64,000 nt of DNA from RGIG9060 sp045645985 (GCA_045645985.1 JAZRJV010000033.1:1-64000); one strand, 5' to 3'; numbered from the stretch's first letter, positions 8,136 through 16,846 are shown. Numbers and translations: made by a program. The notes: a model not told the origin generated them from the letters alone.

Positions 8136-9634
8136 GCTTCATTGTATTCATTTTTTTCTTCTTGAAACAAACATTCTTTGGAATACAATGCTTTTTCAAA
8201 TAAGAAACCAATTTTGTACAATTCATCTTTTTGAGAAGAAAATTTTTGAATCATTAAATTCATATATTCCATTGGTGTCATAGAATCAGTAAGCATAATT
8301 TTATTTTCTTGACCAATCGCAACTACCTTAAAAAAAACACTTGCAAATTCACCAATCTCTTTTTTCTTCTCTTTAGAAATTTGTTTTTTTTCTGTTTTCT
8401 TAATAAAATCAGAGTATAATTTTTTTTCAGTTTGCAATCTTATGCTTTTCTTTTTTGAATTTGATGAAAATAAATTTTCAAAAAATTCTTTTATGTTATT
8501 TATAAATGATTTTAAAATTTTAAATAATTTATTTTCTTTTATAAAATTTCTAAATTTTTTACTGAACAAAGGCAAGAATAAAAATAAAAGCAATACAAAA
8601 ATTGAAACAGAAATCATTATTGTATTTATAATTTCTCTTAATCTATCAGAGTTTTCGGTATTATCAGAAACCATCAATTCTCTATCTTCTTCAGTTATAG
8701 TTGTATCACTCATAGATGGTAATAAAATTGTTGGAATATCGTCATGCATAACTTGATGCAATTTATCATCACCATCAGGAAAAATATTTGACAAAAAATA
8801 AATGATTTTTACAATAAAAGAATTTTCAAAATCAAACTTGTAATTTTTATCGATTATTTTTTTTCCTGGAGAAATTACAAACGCAATAGAAAATGAAAAA
8901 ATCAAAATAACAAATGTTGCAAAAAGGCGTTTAATGGCAAATTGAAAAATAGCAGAAATTCCCATTCCTGCAAAACGCAATTCATCTAAAGAATTTTTTA
9001 TATATGCACACAAAACAAAATGCATACACAACATTGAAATAAACAGACAAATACTTCTGATTGAAAATTTATAAGAATTTAACCATGAAATTAAAATTAC
9101 AAAAGCAATTAAATAAACAAAAATAGAAGAAATTGTTTTTAAACTTCTAATTGCACTAATTGATTTTTCCATTAAAATTTCGTCTTCGCGCAAAGTTCGA
9201 TAAAGATTTTCGCCAGATTTTCCTTCTGAAATTTCTAAAAAATAATTCCAAACAGAAAATGTACTTTCAAAATAAAAAATCAATAACCAATAGACAAAAT
9301 TTAAAACCAAGATATAAAAACCAAATCCATCTAAAATAAATCTTTGAGGAAAAGGTTTGTTATTAAAAATTACTAAAATCAAATAAACAAAAATTAAAGC
9401 AAAAATAATAACTCTAGTTTTTGATAAAGTTTTAAATTTCAAAACATCGATAACAGAAAATGTTAACGAAGCCAAAAACAAACTAAGAAAAGAAATTAAA
9501 ACAAATTTAAAATCAAACTTAAAAAAATTTGAAATAGCTTCACTTAAAAAAGAATGAACAGTAAAAATAAAGAAAAGAGGAATAAAAATAGAAATAAATT
9601 TTTGAATAAAAACATATCTTAAATTTATTTTCAT
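8096..9634 (-). CDS. Polytopic membrane protein with C-terminal DUF4129-like domain
   Basis: A 512-residue protein with about eight hydrophobic segments (roughly residues 8-30, 42-62, 73-92, 104-125, 165-186, 190-210, 228-255, 345-368). Between the last two is a soluble loop, and at the C-terminus a cytoplasmic tail. The tail motif SMTPMEYMNLM followed by a tyrosine-containing helix (LFEKALYSKECL) matches the pattern of DUF4129 domains, which accompany MoxR and DUF58 proteins. The transglutaminase domain often found in this position is absent. The gene starts in the ATGA overlap with the DUF58 gene, so translation is coupled. Its 3' end overlaps priA by 40 bases in opposite orientation. Function unknown; an envelope-associated role is inferred from partners. 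Confidence 0.65.
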   Translation of the reverse strand: MKINLRYVFIQKFISIFIPLFFIFTVHSFLSEAISNFFKFDFKFVLISFLSLFLASLTFSVIDVLKFKTLSKTRVIIFALIFVYLILVIFNNKPFPQRFILDGFGFYILVLNFVYWLLIFYFESTFSVWNYFLEISEGKSGENLYRTLREDEILMEKSISAIRSLKTISSIFVYLIAFVILISWLNSYKFSIRSICLFISMLCMHFVLCAYIKNSLDELRFAGMGISAIFQFAIKRLFATFVILIFSFSIAFVISPGKKIIDKNYKFDFENSFIVKIIYFLSNIFPDGDDKLHQVMHDDIPTILLPSMSDTTITEEDRELMVSDNTENSDRLREIINTIMISVSIFVLLLFLFLPLFSKKFRNFIKENKLFKILKSFINNIKEFFENLFSSNSKKKSIRLQTEKKLYSDFIKKTEKKQISKEKKKEIGEFASVFFKVVAIGQENKIMLTDSMTPMEYMNLMIQKFSSQKDELYKIGFLFEKALYSKECLFQEEKNEYNEAYNKFVGSTSTSM

Positions 9635-10764
9635 AAACTTTCCTCACACAAAAAATATTTTATATGTAATTTTTTTTCAAAATGTGCTAACAGTTCTTTT
9701 ACTTCATCATCTAATTTTTTTGGACCAACATAATAAAAATCTGTATTTGCGTTTAAATGCCACAATGCTTTTTTCAAATTTTCTGTTGTAGCAAAATCTT
9801 TTTTATCGATTGGTTGAAGTAAAGCTGTAACATCCAACAAATTTTCAGTTTGATTTGCTCGTATCGGAAAATACGGCTGAATACCATCAATCTGTTTATC
9901 ACTAGATTTTATTATTCCATTTGAAGAAAATCCATTTTCTTGTTTCAATTTTTTTGAATACATCAGTAAACCAGCACAAACTTCAATCGCTTGTTCAATC
10001 ACTTTATATCTAAACTGATCAGGATAATTATCAGAACACAAATCTAAATAAACAAAGAAAGGAGAATTTAATGTATCTTGAAATTCATTTGTAAAAAGTT
10101 TTCCGTATTTTGCACAAACCTTCCAGTTTATTCGTTTTAATTCATCACCGTTTTGATACTCACGAATAGAACGATACAAAGATAAATCTTCATATCGTTT
10201 ATCATTTACAACAATATCGCCTTGCGGGATTCCTTCTTTTATCAAAAAATCCATTTGGCGTTTTGCTGGAATAACTAAAACATGACATTTTTCAGAATTT
10301 TCAATTTCTATATCAAAAAATCCAAGTGGGTCAGAAGTTTTCAAAAGCAAAGGCCCAATAAAAAATTCACCACGAGTATTTCCAGAAACATTGTAACTTA
10401 AAAAAGTTTTTCGTTTTGGTCCAAGTGATAAACAAAATCTTGCACCTTCACCAAAACATTGTAAAGGTGCTGGATTATCGAAAACTTCAGAATAAATTAT
10501 TGGCAAAAATGAATTATTGCAAATTTCAATATCAATTCTAAAATAATCTGTTCTGTTAATTCTAAATTCTTTTACAGTTCTTTTTATAGTGATATTTTTT
10601 TTAAGTATTTTGGAATAAATCCAAGAAACAAAATATAAAATCAATAAAAAACTAATAATTACTTGAATCATTTTGTTTGATGTAAATAAAAACAAACAAA
10701 GTCCAAGAATTATCAATATGAGTTTTTTTATAAATTCAAATTCGTTTCCAGATTTTTTACTCAT
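9631..10764 (-). CDS. DUF58-domain membrane protein
   Basis: A 377-residue protein with two N-terminal membrane segments (about residues 12-29 and 31-49), an extracytoplasmic-type beta region, then the DUF58 signature REYQNGDELKRINWKVCAKY near residues 191-210, followed by a VWA-like fold. DUF58 proteins are encoded beside MoxR ATPases across bacteria and are thought to be chaperone or assembly targets of MoxR. The stop codon overlaps the start of the next gene by four bases, and moxR ends 2 bases before this gene's start, giving a compact three-gene operon. The biochemical role is not established in the family. Confidence 0.85.
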   Translation of the reverse strand: MSKKSGNEFEFIKKLILIILGLCLFLFTSNKMIQVIISFLLILYFVSWIYSKILKKNITIKRTVKEFRINRTDYFRIDIEICNNSFLPIIYSEVFDNPAPLQCFGEGARFCLSLGPKRKTFLSYNVSGNTRGEFFIGPLLLKTSDPLGFFDIEIENSEKCHVLVIPAKRQMDFLIKEGIPQGDIVVNDKRYEDLSLYRSIREYQNGDELKRINWKVCAKYGKLFTNEFQDTLNSPFFVYLDLCSDNYPDQFRYKVIEQAIEVCAGLLMYSKKLKQENGFSSNGIIKSSDKQIDGIQPYFPIRANQTENLLDVTALLQPIDKKDFATTENLKKALWHLNANTDFYYVGPKKLDDEVKELLAHFEKKLHIKYFLCEESL

Positions 10765-10766
10765 CG

Positions 10767-11750
10767 TTATTTTGCACTATAATTTGGCACTGGAGTTTGC
10801 TCTAAGATTCGTGAAATAACTTCACTATTTGTATAACCTTTCATTAAAGAATCTGGTTTCAAAATAATTCGTTTATTAAAAACGAAAGGAACTAATTTCT
10901 TTACATCATCAGGAACAACATAAGTTCTGTTATGAATTGCAGCATAAGATTGACAAGCTTTATACAAAGCAATGGCACCACGAGGAGAAACTCCAACTTG
11001 AATAGCTAAATCAGTTCTTGTTAAATTTACCAACTGTAAAATATAATCAAGCACGACTCTTTCAACATGAACATCAACAACATCATTTTGACATGTAACA
11101 ATATCTTCTGTTGAAATACAAGCTTTTATATTTTCGATTGGATGCTGAACACTTCGTTGAGCTTCGATAATTGAAATTTCATTTTCTAAATCAGGATATC
11201 CGATTGAAAGTGCCATCATAAATCTATCCTTTTGAGCTTCTGGCAAAGGGAAAGTTCCTTCAGACTCAACTGGATTTTCTGTAGCGATTAAGAAAAATGG
11301 TTCTGGTAATTTATATGTATTTCCGTCAACACTAATCTGCCCTTCAGCCATTGCTTCCAAAAGTGCAGATTGAGTTCTTGGTGTAGCACGGTTAAGTTCG
11401 TCAACCAAAACCATTGATGACATTATCGGTCCAGAACGAAACTGAAACTCTTGAGTCTTTGGATAAAAAATTGAACTTCCAGTAACATCGGCAGGCATCA
11501 AATCTGGTGTACATTGGATTCTCGAAAATGAAGAATCGATAGACTTGGCTAAGGCTTTGGCTAAAACAGTTTTTCCTGTTCCTGGCACATCTTCTAATAG
11601 AACATGACCTTTGGCAAAAAGAGTTGTTAAAATCAATTCAACAACTTCACTTTTTCCTTTAAAAACACTCATTATTGATTCTGCAATTTTTTCTGCGGAA
11701 TTTGAAATAAATTTTACTGACTGATTTAATTCTTTTTTTGAAACTTCCAT
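10767..11750 (-). CDS. moxR: MoxR-family AAA+ ATPase
   Basis: A 327-residue AAA+ ATPase of the MoxR group. Walker A is in EDVPGTGKTVLAKALA, Walker B in MVLVDELNRATPRTQSALLEAMAEG with the group's arginine-rich helix, and the sensor region is IATENPVESEGTFPLPEAQ. The C-terminal lid has GVSPRGAIALYKACQ. MoxR proteins act as chaperone-like ATPases on neighbouring VWA/DUF58 proteins. The frame extends to a TTG at 11768, but the first family-like residues begin at ATG 11750, which also lies just downstream of an extended -10 box, so the ATG is chosen. It heads the operon with the DUF58 and DUF4129-like genes. Confidence 0.9.
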   Translation of the reverse strand: MEVSKKELNQSVKFISNSAEKIAESIMSVFKGKSEVVELILTTLFAKGHVLLEDVPGTGKTVLAKALAKSIDSSFSRIQCTPDLMPADVTGSSIFYPKTQEFQFRSGPIMSSMVLVDELNRATPRTQSALLEAMAEGQISVDGNTYKLPEPFFLIATENPVESEGTFPLPEAQKDRFMMALSIGYPDLENEISIIEAQRSVQHPIENIKACISTEDIVTCQNDVVDVHVERVVLDYILQLVNLTRTDLAIQVGVSPRGAIALYKACQSYAAIHNRTYVVPDDVKKLVPFVFNKRIILKPDSLMKGYTNSEVISRILEQTPVPNYSAK

Positions 11751-11756
11751 AGGGAT

Positions 11757-11765
11757 ATTATAACA
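11757..11765 (-). promoter_or_regulatory. Extended -10 promoter immediately before moxR (possible leaderless start)
   Basis: On the minus strand TGTTATAAT, a perfect extended -10 element, ends only six bases before ATG 11750. Transcription starting at the normal distance would begin at or within a base or two of the ATG. The -35 region is poor (ATGCAA), as is usual with extended -10 promoters. No Shine-Dalgarno site precedes the ATG. Confidence 0.5.
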
Positions 11766-11782
11766 CAAAACTTGATTTTTTG

Positions 11783-11828
11783 CATAAAAAAAAGGTTGAA
11801 AAAAAAGAAAATCTTTTTCTTCAACCTT
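11783..11828 (-). terminator. Rho-independent terminator after tRNA-Arg
   Basis: On the minus strand the stem AAGGTTGAA (11820-11828) pairs with TTCAACCTT (11792-11800), with additional A/T pairing towards the loop, and a run of T residues follows. It ends the tRNA transcript and overlaps the -35 region of the moxR promoter. Confidence 0.8.
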
Positions 11829-11834
11829 AATTGT

Positions 11835-11908
11835 CGGGTCCGGAGGGACTCGAACCCCCTACCTACTGCTTAGAAGGCAGTTGCTCTATCCAGATGAGCT
11901 ACGAACCC
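11835..11908 (-). tRNA. tRNA-Arg (anticodon TCT)
   Basis: A complete cloverleaf can be drawn on the minus strand: acceptor arm GGGTTCG/CGGACCC, D arm with AGCTCATCTGGATAGAGCA, anticodon stem ACTGC/GCAGT around loop CTTCTAA (anticodon TCT), and T arm GGGGGTTCGAGTCCCTC. Discriminator base is G. The CCA end is not encoded, as ACA follows. It reads AGA/AGG arginine codons, which suit the AT-rich codon use here. It has its own promoter and terminator and stands alone. Confidence 0.95.
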
Positions 11909-11921
11909 AGCGACATATATG

Positions 11922-11950
11922 AATATATCAAATTTCAAAAAAAAAGTCAA
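11922..11950 (-). promoter_or_regulatory. Promoter for tRNA-Arg
   Basis: On the minus strand TTGACT (11945-11950) and TATATT (11922-11927) are exactly 17 bases apart. The -10 box ends 13 bases before the tRNA 5' end, giving a short precursor leader. Confidence 0.75.
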
Positions 11951-11993
11951 ATACTAAAACAATAGAATTTAAATAGTTTATGAAAAAATTACA

Positions 11994-12767
11994 CTAATTA
12001 TCAAAGAAAGATTTATCGATAGTTATGTAACCTAATGGTTCAAGTTCACTATATCTGTAACTAAAATCCGAAGTCATACCTACAGATACAGCAAAAGCGC
12101 TTACATACCAAATATCCTGCTGAACACTATCGTCCTTTTGAACATAATTTACATCAATATCTTCTTGATTTGGTATTGCGTTAACATAACCTTGTCCATT
12201 TACAACTGTTTTTTTTGATGATGAATAAAATTCAAAAGTATTTTCATTTTCTCGTAGTGGAATTGCGTAATCAGAACCATCCTTAATATAAGAACCTGAA
12301 ACTTTAATTCCAGATTTATAAGGGTTGTCAACAAAACCTTCTGTAAACAAACGAATATCCACAGTACGATTAGAAGTAGATTTAGAAACCAAAGGGAAAT
12401 CTTTATTAGAAATTTCTAATTGCTGAAATCCTAATGCGATAGCTCTATTATATCCTTTTTCAGAATATTCAGCATTGTAATTATTGATAGAAAAATTATC
12501 TTGCATTAACTTAGTTAAATCATTATAAATTTTGTAAACTACTGTTACACCAATATAGATATCCATACCAGAATTTTCTACATCAGCAGTTTTAAAAGAA
12601 AAATATCTTCCAAGAGCATCAGAATTTTCATCAACTACTTTTGCTTCAGAAGGTGGATATAAGATATAGTATACATCCAATCCACATGTCATTGAAAAAA
12701 AGCACATAACAATAAGGAAAGAAAAAATGATTATCTTTTTTATAGAATTATGTGCTTTTATTTTCAT
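11994..12767 (-). CDS. Predicted lipoprotein of unknown function
   Basis: The product is about 257 residues with a lysine-containing start, a hydrophobic core and a lipobox-like end MTC-G (cysteine near residue 28), so it is probably exported and lipid-anchored. The mature part is rich in beta-type, aromatic and Asn/Asp residues, with no motif I recognise. A GTG at 12776 is in frame, but ATG 12767 gives the better signal peptide. The start nearly overlaps the stop of the TPR gene upstream, so the pair is translationally coupled. No close relative is recognised; probably treponeme-specific. Confidence 0.6.
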   Translation of the reverse strand: MKIKAHNSIKKIIIFSFLIVMCFFSMTCGLDVYYILYPPSEAKVVDENSDALGRYFSFKTADVENSGMDIYIGVTVVYKIYNDLTKLMQDNFSINNYNAEYSEKGYNRAIALGFQQLEISNKDFPLVSKSTSNRTVDIRLFTEGFVDNPYKSGIKVSGSYIKDGSDYAIPLRENENTFEFYSSSKKTVVNGQGYVNAIPNQEDIDVNYVQKDDSVQQDIWYVSAFAVSVGMTSDFSYRYSELEPLGYITIDKSFFDN

Positions 12768-12768
12768 A

Positions 12769-13449
12769 TTACTCACTAACTACAGCAGTATCAATTACAA
12801 TTAATCTAGAATTTGCCAAATCAGCCCAATCTGAATCAGAATATGTATTCATGATATTTTTATATTCAGAAATAGCTTGTTCAATTTTTCCTTGAGTTTC
12901 ATACACTCTTGCAAGGCTGAACATTGCATGTGGCTTTAATTCAAATTCTTTATTTGTTAATGCCAAAGAATAATATTTTTCAGCATTTACAACATCTGCC
13001 AACTGTTCATAACAAACAGCTGTATTGAAATAAGAAATTCCAGCAAGATAAGAATCTGCCATATCAGCTGCTTTTGTCCAATAATCTAAAGAATTTTTCC
13101 AATCAGCTTTTTGATAATAAATTTCAGCAACCATCATATTTGCTCTAACTGTATTATCATTTTTTCCGTTTGTTTCAGCAAAAGCTTTTACATCAGATAA
13201 AAATTTATCTTCTGCAGCAACAAGTTCATCACCTTCAAGTGTAGACTTTGATTTAAAATAACTGAAAACGGCAGCATCAAGAAAATTTGCACCTTTTTGA
13301 TTTGCATTATTCTTTACTGTTACAAGAACACCAACAGCAACAGAAACTACTACCAATAAAATTAAAAATACAATCCAAAATTTTTGAGTTTTAGCAAAAA
13401 ATCCACCTAATACATCAGAAGCAGATTTTTCTTGCTTAGTATTTTCCAT
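12769..13449 (-). CDS. Membrane-anchored TPR protein
   Basis: A 226-residue protein with a short cytoplasmic start, one transmembrane helix (about residues 28-48), and a C-terminal part made of tetratricopeptide-like helix pairs, for example ISYFNTAVCYEQLADVVNAE and HAMFSLARVYETQGKIEQA. The layout resembles YfgM/BamB-operon-type TPR proteins that help envelope protein folding or assembly. Its downstream partner is a lipoprotein, which agrees with an outer-envelope role. That role is inference only. Confidence 0.65.
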   Translation of the reverse strand: MENTKQEKSASDVLGGFFAKTQKFWIVFLILLVVVSVAVGVLVTVKNNANQKGANFLDAAVFSYFKSKSTLEGDELVAAEDKFLSDVKAFAETNGKNDNTVRANMMVAEIYYQKADWKNSLDYWTKAADMADSYLAGISYFNTAVCYEQLADVVNAEKYYSLALTNKEFELKPHAMFSLARVYETQGKIEQAISEYKNIMNTYSDSDWADLANSRLIVIDTAVVSE

Positions 13450-13470
13450 AAAAAACCTCGTTTAATAAAT

Positions 13471-14376
13471 TCATTTTCGTATATCAAGATCACTCATCAA
13501 TTTTGAAAGATAAGTTCTCTGAATCCCCATAATTTTAGAAGCTTCTGTTTGATTCCAAGACACGCTTTCTAAAATTTGCATTACAAAATTCTTTTTAAAT
13601 TTATGCAATGCAGTTTTTAATGTTTTATCAGTTTCTAATTCAACACATTGACCATCACCAAAATCAATATTTTCTGTAGTCAATCGCAAATCAAAACCTT
13701 GAATTATTGTAGGTTGTCCAAGAATACAAGCCCTTTCAATAGCGTTTTTTAATTCTCTTACATTACCTGACCAATAATAATCATACAACATTTCTAAAGC
13801 ATTTTGTGAAAAACCAATAAAATTCTTTTTTGTTTTTCTACTGAAAATTTCACAAAACATCATCGCTAAAGGCTCAATATCCTCTTTTCTATATCGTAAA
13901 GCAGGAACATTTATAGGAAGAGCATTCAACCTATAATATAATTCACTCAAAAAACTTCCATCACTTACTTTTGATTCCAAGTCAACAGATGTAGAAGCCA
14001 CGATTCTTGATGTACATTCACCACTTTGAATATAATCAAGAAACCTTTTTTGTAAATTTAATGGAAGAAATCCTATTTCATCAAAAAAAATTGTACCATT
14101 GGCAGATAATTTTAATCCACCTTCGTTTTTTTGATTCGAAAATTCATCTCCAAAAATTTCACTTTCTAACAACTGATTTGAATTAGAAAAACAATTTATC
14201 CTTACGAATAAATCTTTACTCCGAAAACTTTTTAAGTGAATTTGTTCAGCAATGATACTTTTACCAACTCCATTTTCGCCATTTATGAGAACCGGAGAAT
14301 TTGTCGGTGCAATTTTAGTAACAACAGAGAGAATGTCCAACATTTGAGGACTTTTTGCAACAAAGTTACGATACAT
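13471..14376 (-). CDS. AAA+ enhancer-type regulator lacking the GAFTGA loop, with Fis-type HTH
   Basis: A 301-residue protein made of a sigma54-activator-type AAA+ domain and a C-terminal Fis-like helix-turn-helix (NQTEASKIMGIQRTYLSKLM). Walker A is GENGVGKS (about residues 33-40), Walker B TIFFDEIG (about 95-102), and the arginine-finger region LYYRLNALPINVPALRYRKE is conserved. Where GAFTGA, the loop that contacts sigma54, should lie (between IFGDE and NGTIFFDE), there is only a short polar stretch. There is no N-terminal receiver domain. It could be an ATPase that regulates without sigma54, or a modulator of other AAA+ activators. A TTG at 14382 is an alternative start. It precedes the TPR and lipoprotein genes on the same strand. 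Confidence 0.75.
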   Translation of the reverse strand: MYRNFVAKSPQMLDILSVVTKIAPTNSPVLINGENGVGKSIIAEQIHLKSFRSKDLFVRINCFSNSNQLLESEIFGDEFSNQKNEGGLKLSANGTIFFDEIGFLPLNLQKRFLDYIQSGECTSRIVASTSVDLESKVSDGSFLSELYYRLNALPINVPALRYRKEDIEPLAMMFCEIFSRKTKKNFIGFSQNALEMLYDYYWSGNVRELKNAIERACILGQPTIIQGFDLRLTTENIDFGDGQCVELETDKTLKTALHKFKKNFVMQILESVSWNQTEASKIMGIQRTYLSKLMSDLDIRK

Positions 14377-14411
14377 AAACAACTAGAATTGATAACAACC
14401 CATAATAGATA

Positions 14412-14448
14412 AAACGCATTGTCAAAAATAAATTTCAACAATGCGTTT
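14412..14448 (-). terminator. Probable terminator after rpsA
   Basis: An 11-bp perfect stem (14412-14422 with 14438-14448; core AAACGCATTG) encloses a 15-base AT-rich loop. It starts ten bases after the rpsA stop. The T tract on the minus strand is short (TTTT then ATC), so termination may be partial, letting transcription reach the AAA+ gene. Confidence 0.6.
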
Positions 14449-14458
14449 AACATCTAAA

Positions 14459-16177
14459 TTAGTTTTTAGTTTTGAGCAAATCACCAAAAGGTGTGTAAGC
14501 TTCATCATCGCCATTATTTGAAGATGACATATATTGAGAAATTTCATCTCTTTGAAGTTTTTGTTTGTATTCTTTTACAGAGAATGCAACTTTCTGTTTT
14601 GAAACATTAACATCAACAACATAAACATTGATTTTGTCACCAACATTGTATTTCTTAACAGCATCTTCAAAAGATTCTTCTCTACTTTCACAAAGATTTG
14701 ATTTATTAACCAAACCTTCAATTCCTTCAGCAGCTTTTACAAAAACACCAAAATCTGTAATAGAAACAACTTCGCCTTCTAATGTTGAACCAGCTTTGTG
14801 TTCTTTTGCAAATTTTTCCCATGGATTTTCTGTAAGTTGTTTAACACCAAGTCTAATTCTGCGAGTTTCTGGATTGTTTTCAATAACCATAACTTCGATT
14901 TCTTGATTTACAGCAAGTTCTCCACCAAAATGTTTTGCATTTTTTGACCAAGACCAATCTTCTACATAAAGGAAACCATCAATTCCATCTTCAAGTTCAA
15001 CAAAAGCACCTGCATTTGTGATTTTAACAACTTTGCGAGTAAGTTTTGTTCCAACTGGATATTTTTCTGTAATTGTATCCCATGGATTTTCAGAAACTTG
15101 TTTTAGACCAAGTGAAACACGACCGTTTTGGATATCATATCCAAGAATCATACATTCAACTTCGTCACCAATTTTTACAACTTCTGATGGTTTGTTAATT
15201 TTCTTTGTCCAAGAAAATTCACTGATGTGAGCAAGACCTTCGATACCTTCTTCAAGTTCAATGAAAGCACCAAATTCAGTAAGTTTTGTAACTTTACCTT
15301 TTACGATGTCATTTACATTGTATCTATCTTCAAAATGAAGCCATGGATCTTCTGTAAAATGTTTAAGTGAAAGGTTAATTCTCTTTTCTTCTGGTTCAAG
15401 ACGAATAACTTTAACTTCGATTTCTTGACCTTTTTTTACAAAGTCTTTTGGGCGAGTTACATGTCCCCAACTCATATCGTTGATATGAAGAAGACCATCA
15501 AATCCACCTAAATCGATGAATGCACCAAAACTTGTAAAACTTTTTACAGTTCCTTTAACTGTTTCACCAATAGAAATTTCGTTAAAGAACTTATCACGGT
15601 TTTGAGTCATTGACTCTTCAAGATATTTTCTGCGGTTTACAACAACATTTGTTTTGCTGTCTGTAAACAAGCGTTCAATGTAGAATTTGCTTTTTGTTCC
15701 AATAAGTTTTTCAGCTTTTTCTACTTTTTGGCTATCAGACTGACTGATTGGAAGGAATGCACGAATTCCACTTCCTAAATTAACATCATATCCGCCTTTA
15801 ACAACCTTTTCGATTGTTCCTTCAACAGGCACTTTTTCTTTATAAGCCTGACGAACATTTTTCCAAAGTTGCTGAAAATCTGCTTTTTGCTTTGAAACAA
15901 TAACTTCACCATGTTTATTCTCTTTTGTTACGAGAACAACACTTACCACATCCCCAACATTCGGTACTACCGAAAACTCCGCAATTGGGATTTTTCCTTC
16001 TGACTTGTATCCCACATCAACGAAAACTTGATCTTGTGTAACTTGTACTACATAACCATCAACAAGTTGACCTTCTTCTAGAGATTCAAGACTTTTTAGA
16101 TACTCTTCTTGTAATTGTGTCTGAATGTTGCTTTTGGAGTTTTGAGCTTCATCCATTACCACGTCCTTCTGTTCCAT
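14459..16177 (-). CDS. rpsA: 30S ribosomal protein S1
   Basis: A 572-residue protein with six S1 OB-fold repeats, seen from the repeated pattern VKGTVKSFTSFGAFIDLGG, VKGKVTKLTEFGAFIELE and related versions, each followed by a GLxHISE-type segment. S1 recruits mRNA to the small subunit and is important for mRNAs with weak Shine-Dalgarno sites. The start has an AAGGG site. The gene lies 10 bases after cmk. From memory T. pallidum carries a cmk-rpsA fused gene (TP0279); here the two are separate reading frames with separate starts. A hairpin terminator follows. Confidence 0.93.
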   Translation of the reverse strand: MEQKDVVMDEAQNSKSNIQTQLQEEYLKSLESLEEGQLVDGYVVQVTQDQVFVDVGYKSEGKIPIAEFSVVPNVGDVVSVVLVTKENKHGEVIVSKQKADFQQLWKNVRQAYKEKVPVEGTIEKVVKGGYDVNLGSGIRAFLPISQSDSQKVEKAEKLIGTKSKFYIERLFTDSKTNVVVNRRKYLEESMTQNRDKFFNEISIGETVKGTVKSFTSFGAFIDLGGFDGLLHINDMSWGHVTRPKDFVKKGQEIEVKVIRLEPEEKRINLSLKHFTEDPWLHFEDRYNVNDIVKGKVTKLTEFGAFIELEEGIEGLAHISEFSWTKKINKPSEVVKIGDEVECMILGYDIQNGRVSLGLKQVSENPWDTITEKYPVGTKLTRKVVKITNAGAFVELEDGIDGFLYVEDWSWSKNAKHFGGELAVNQEIEVMVIENNPETRRIRLGVKQLTENPWEKFAKEHKAGSTLEGEVVSITDFGVFVKAAEGIEGLVNKSNLCESREESFEDAVKKYNVGDKINVYVVDVNVSKQKVAFSVKEYKQKLQRDEISQYMSSSNNGDDEAYTPFGDLLKTKN

Positions 16178-16187
16178 ATTAAAACCC

Positions 16188-16820
16188 TTATAAGTGTATT
16201 TTGCTTAGAATTATCGCACAAACTTCGTCAATGGTCAATAGCGAAGTATCAATATATGTGGCATCTTCTGCAATTTTTAGTGCACCAACTTTTTTATTTT
16301 TATCGATTTCATCTCTTTTTTCGATAGAAGCTTTTATTTCTTCCAAAGTTAAATCGCTAACACCTTGGTCAAATCGTCTTTTTGCTCGCACATCAGAGGT
16401 TGCATCAAGGTAAAATTTGTGTTCAGCATTTGGAAAAACCACAGTTGTAATATCGCGACCTTCACAAACAACACTTTGTTTTTCTGTGATTTTACGAAGT
16501 TTTTTGTTCACGATTTCGCGCAATTCCACAATAGCCGAAATTGGAGAAGAATGTTCCGAAATTATATCTTGATGTAGCAAGTGATTTACATCTTCCCCAT
16601 TCAAAATAAGATGATTATCAACATAATCCAAATCTAACTTTTCTGCGTGTTCTAAAATTTCTTTTTCGTTAGACAAATCAATTTTATTTTGCAACAAAGA
16701 AAGGGTAATTCCTCGATAAAAACTTCCTGAATTTAAAAAAGTGATATTCAATTTTTCTGAAAGCAACTTTGCAATCGTACTTTTTCCAGTTCCCGCAGGA
16801 CCATCAATAGCAATTATCAT
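16188..16820 (-). CDS. cmk: Cytidylate kinase
   Basis: Phosphorylates CMP and dCMP with ATP in nucleotide salvage. The 210-residue product starts MIIAIDGPAGTGKST (P-loop), has the CMP-binding segment LNSGSFYRG, the core CEGRDITTVVFPNA and the lid region with RAKRRFDQG. The open frame runs 12 codons further upstream, but ATG 16820 has an AAGGAAG site at good spacing and matches the family start. Its stop is ten bases before rpsA; the pseudouridine synthase gene ends 26 bases upstream of its start. Confidence 0.92.
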   Translation of the reverse strand: MIIAIDGPAGTGKSTIAKLLSEKLNITFLNSGSFYRGITLSLLQNKIDLSNEKEILEHAEKLDLDYVDNHLILNGEDVNHLLHQDIISEHSSPISAIVELREIVNKKLRKITEKQSVVCEGRDITTVVFPNAEHKFYLDATSDVRAKRRFDQGVSDLTLEEIKASIEKRDEIDKNKKVGALKIAEDATYIDTSLLTIDEVCAIILSKIHL

Positions 16821-16846
16821 AAAATCTTCCTTATTTTTATGTTGAT

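Noticed and set aside
14377..14411. Sigma54 promoter upstream of the AAA+ regulator
   Set aside because: A TGGGTTG word is present, but the spacing and the GC doublet of a -24/-12 element are missing.
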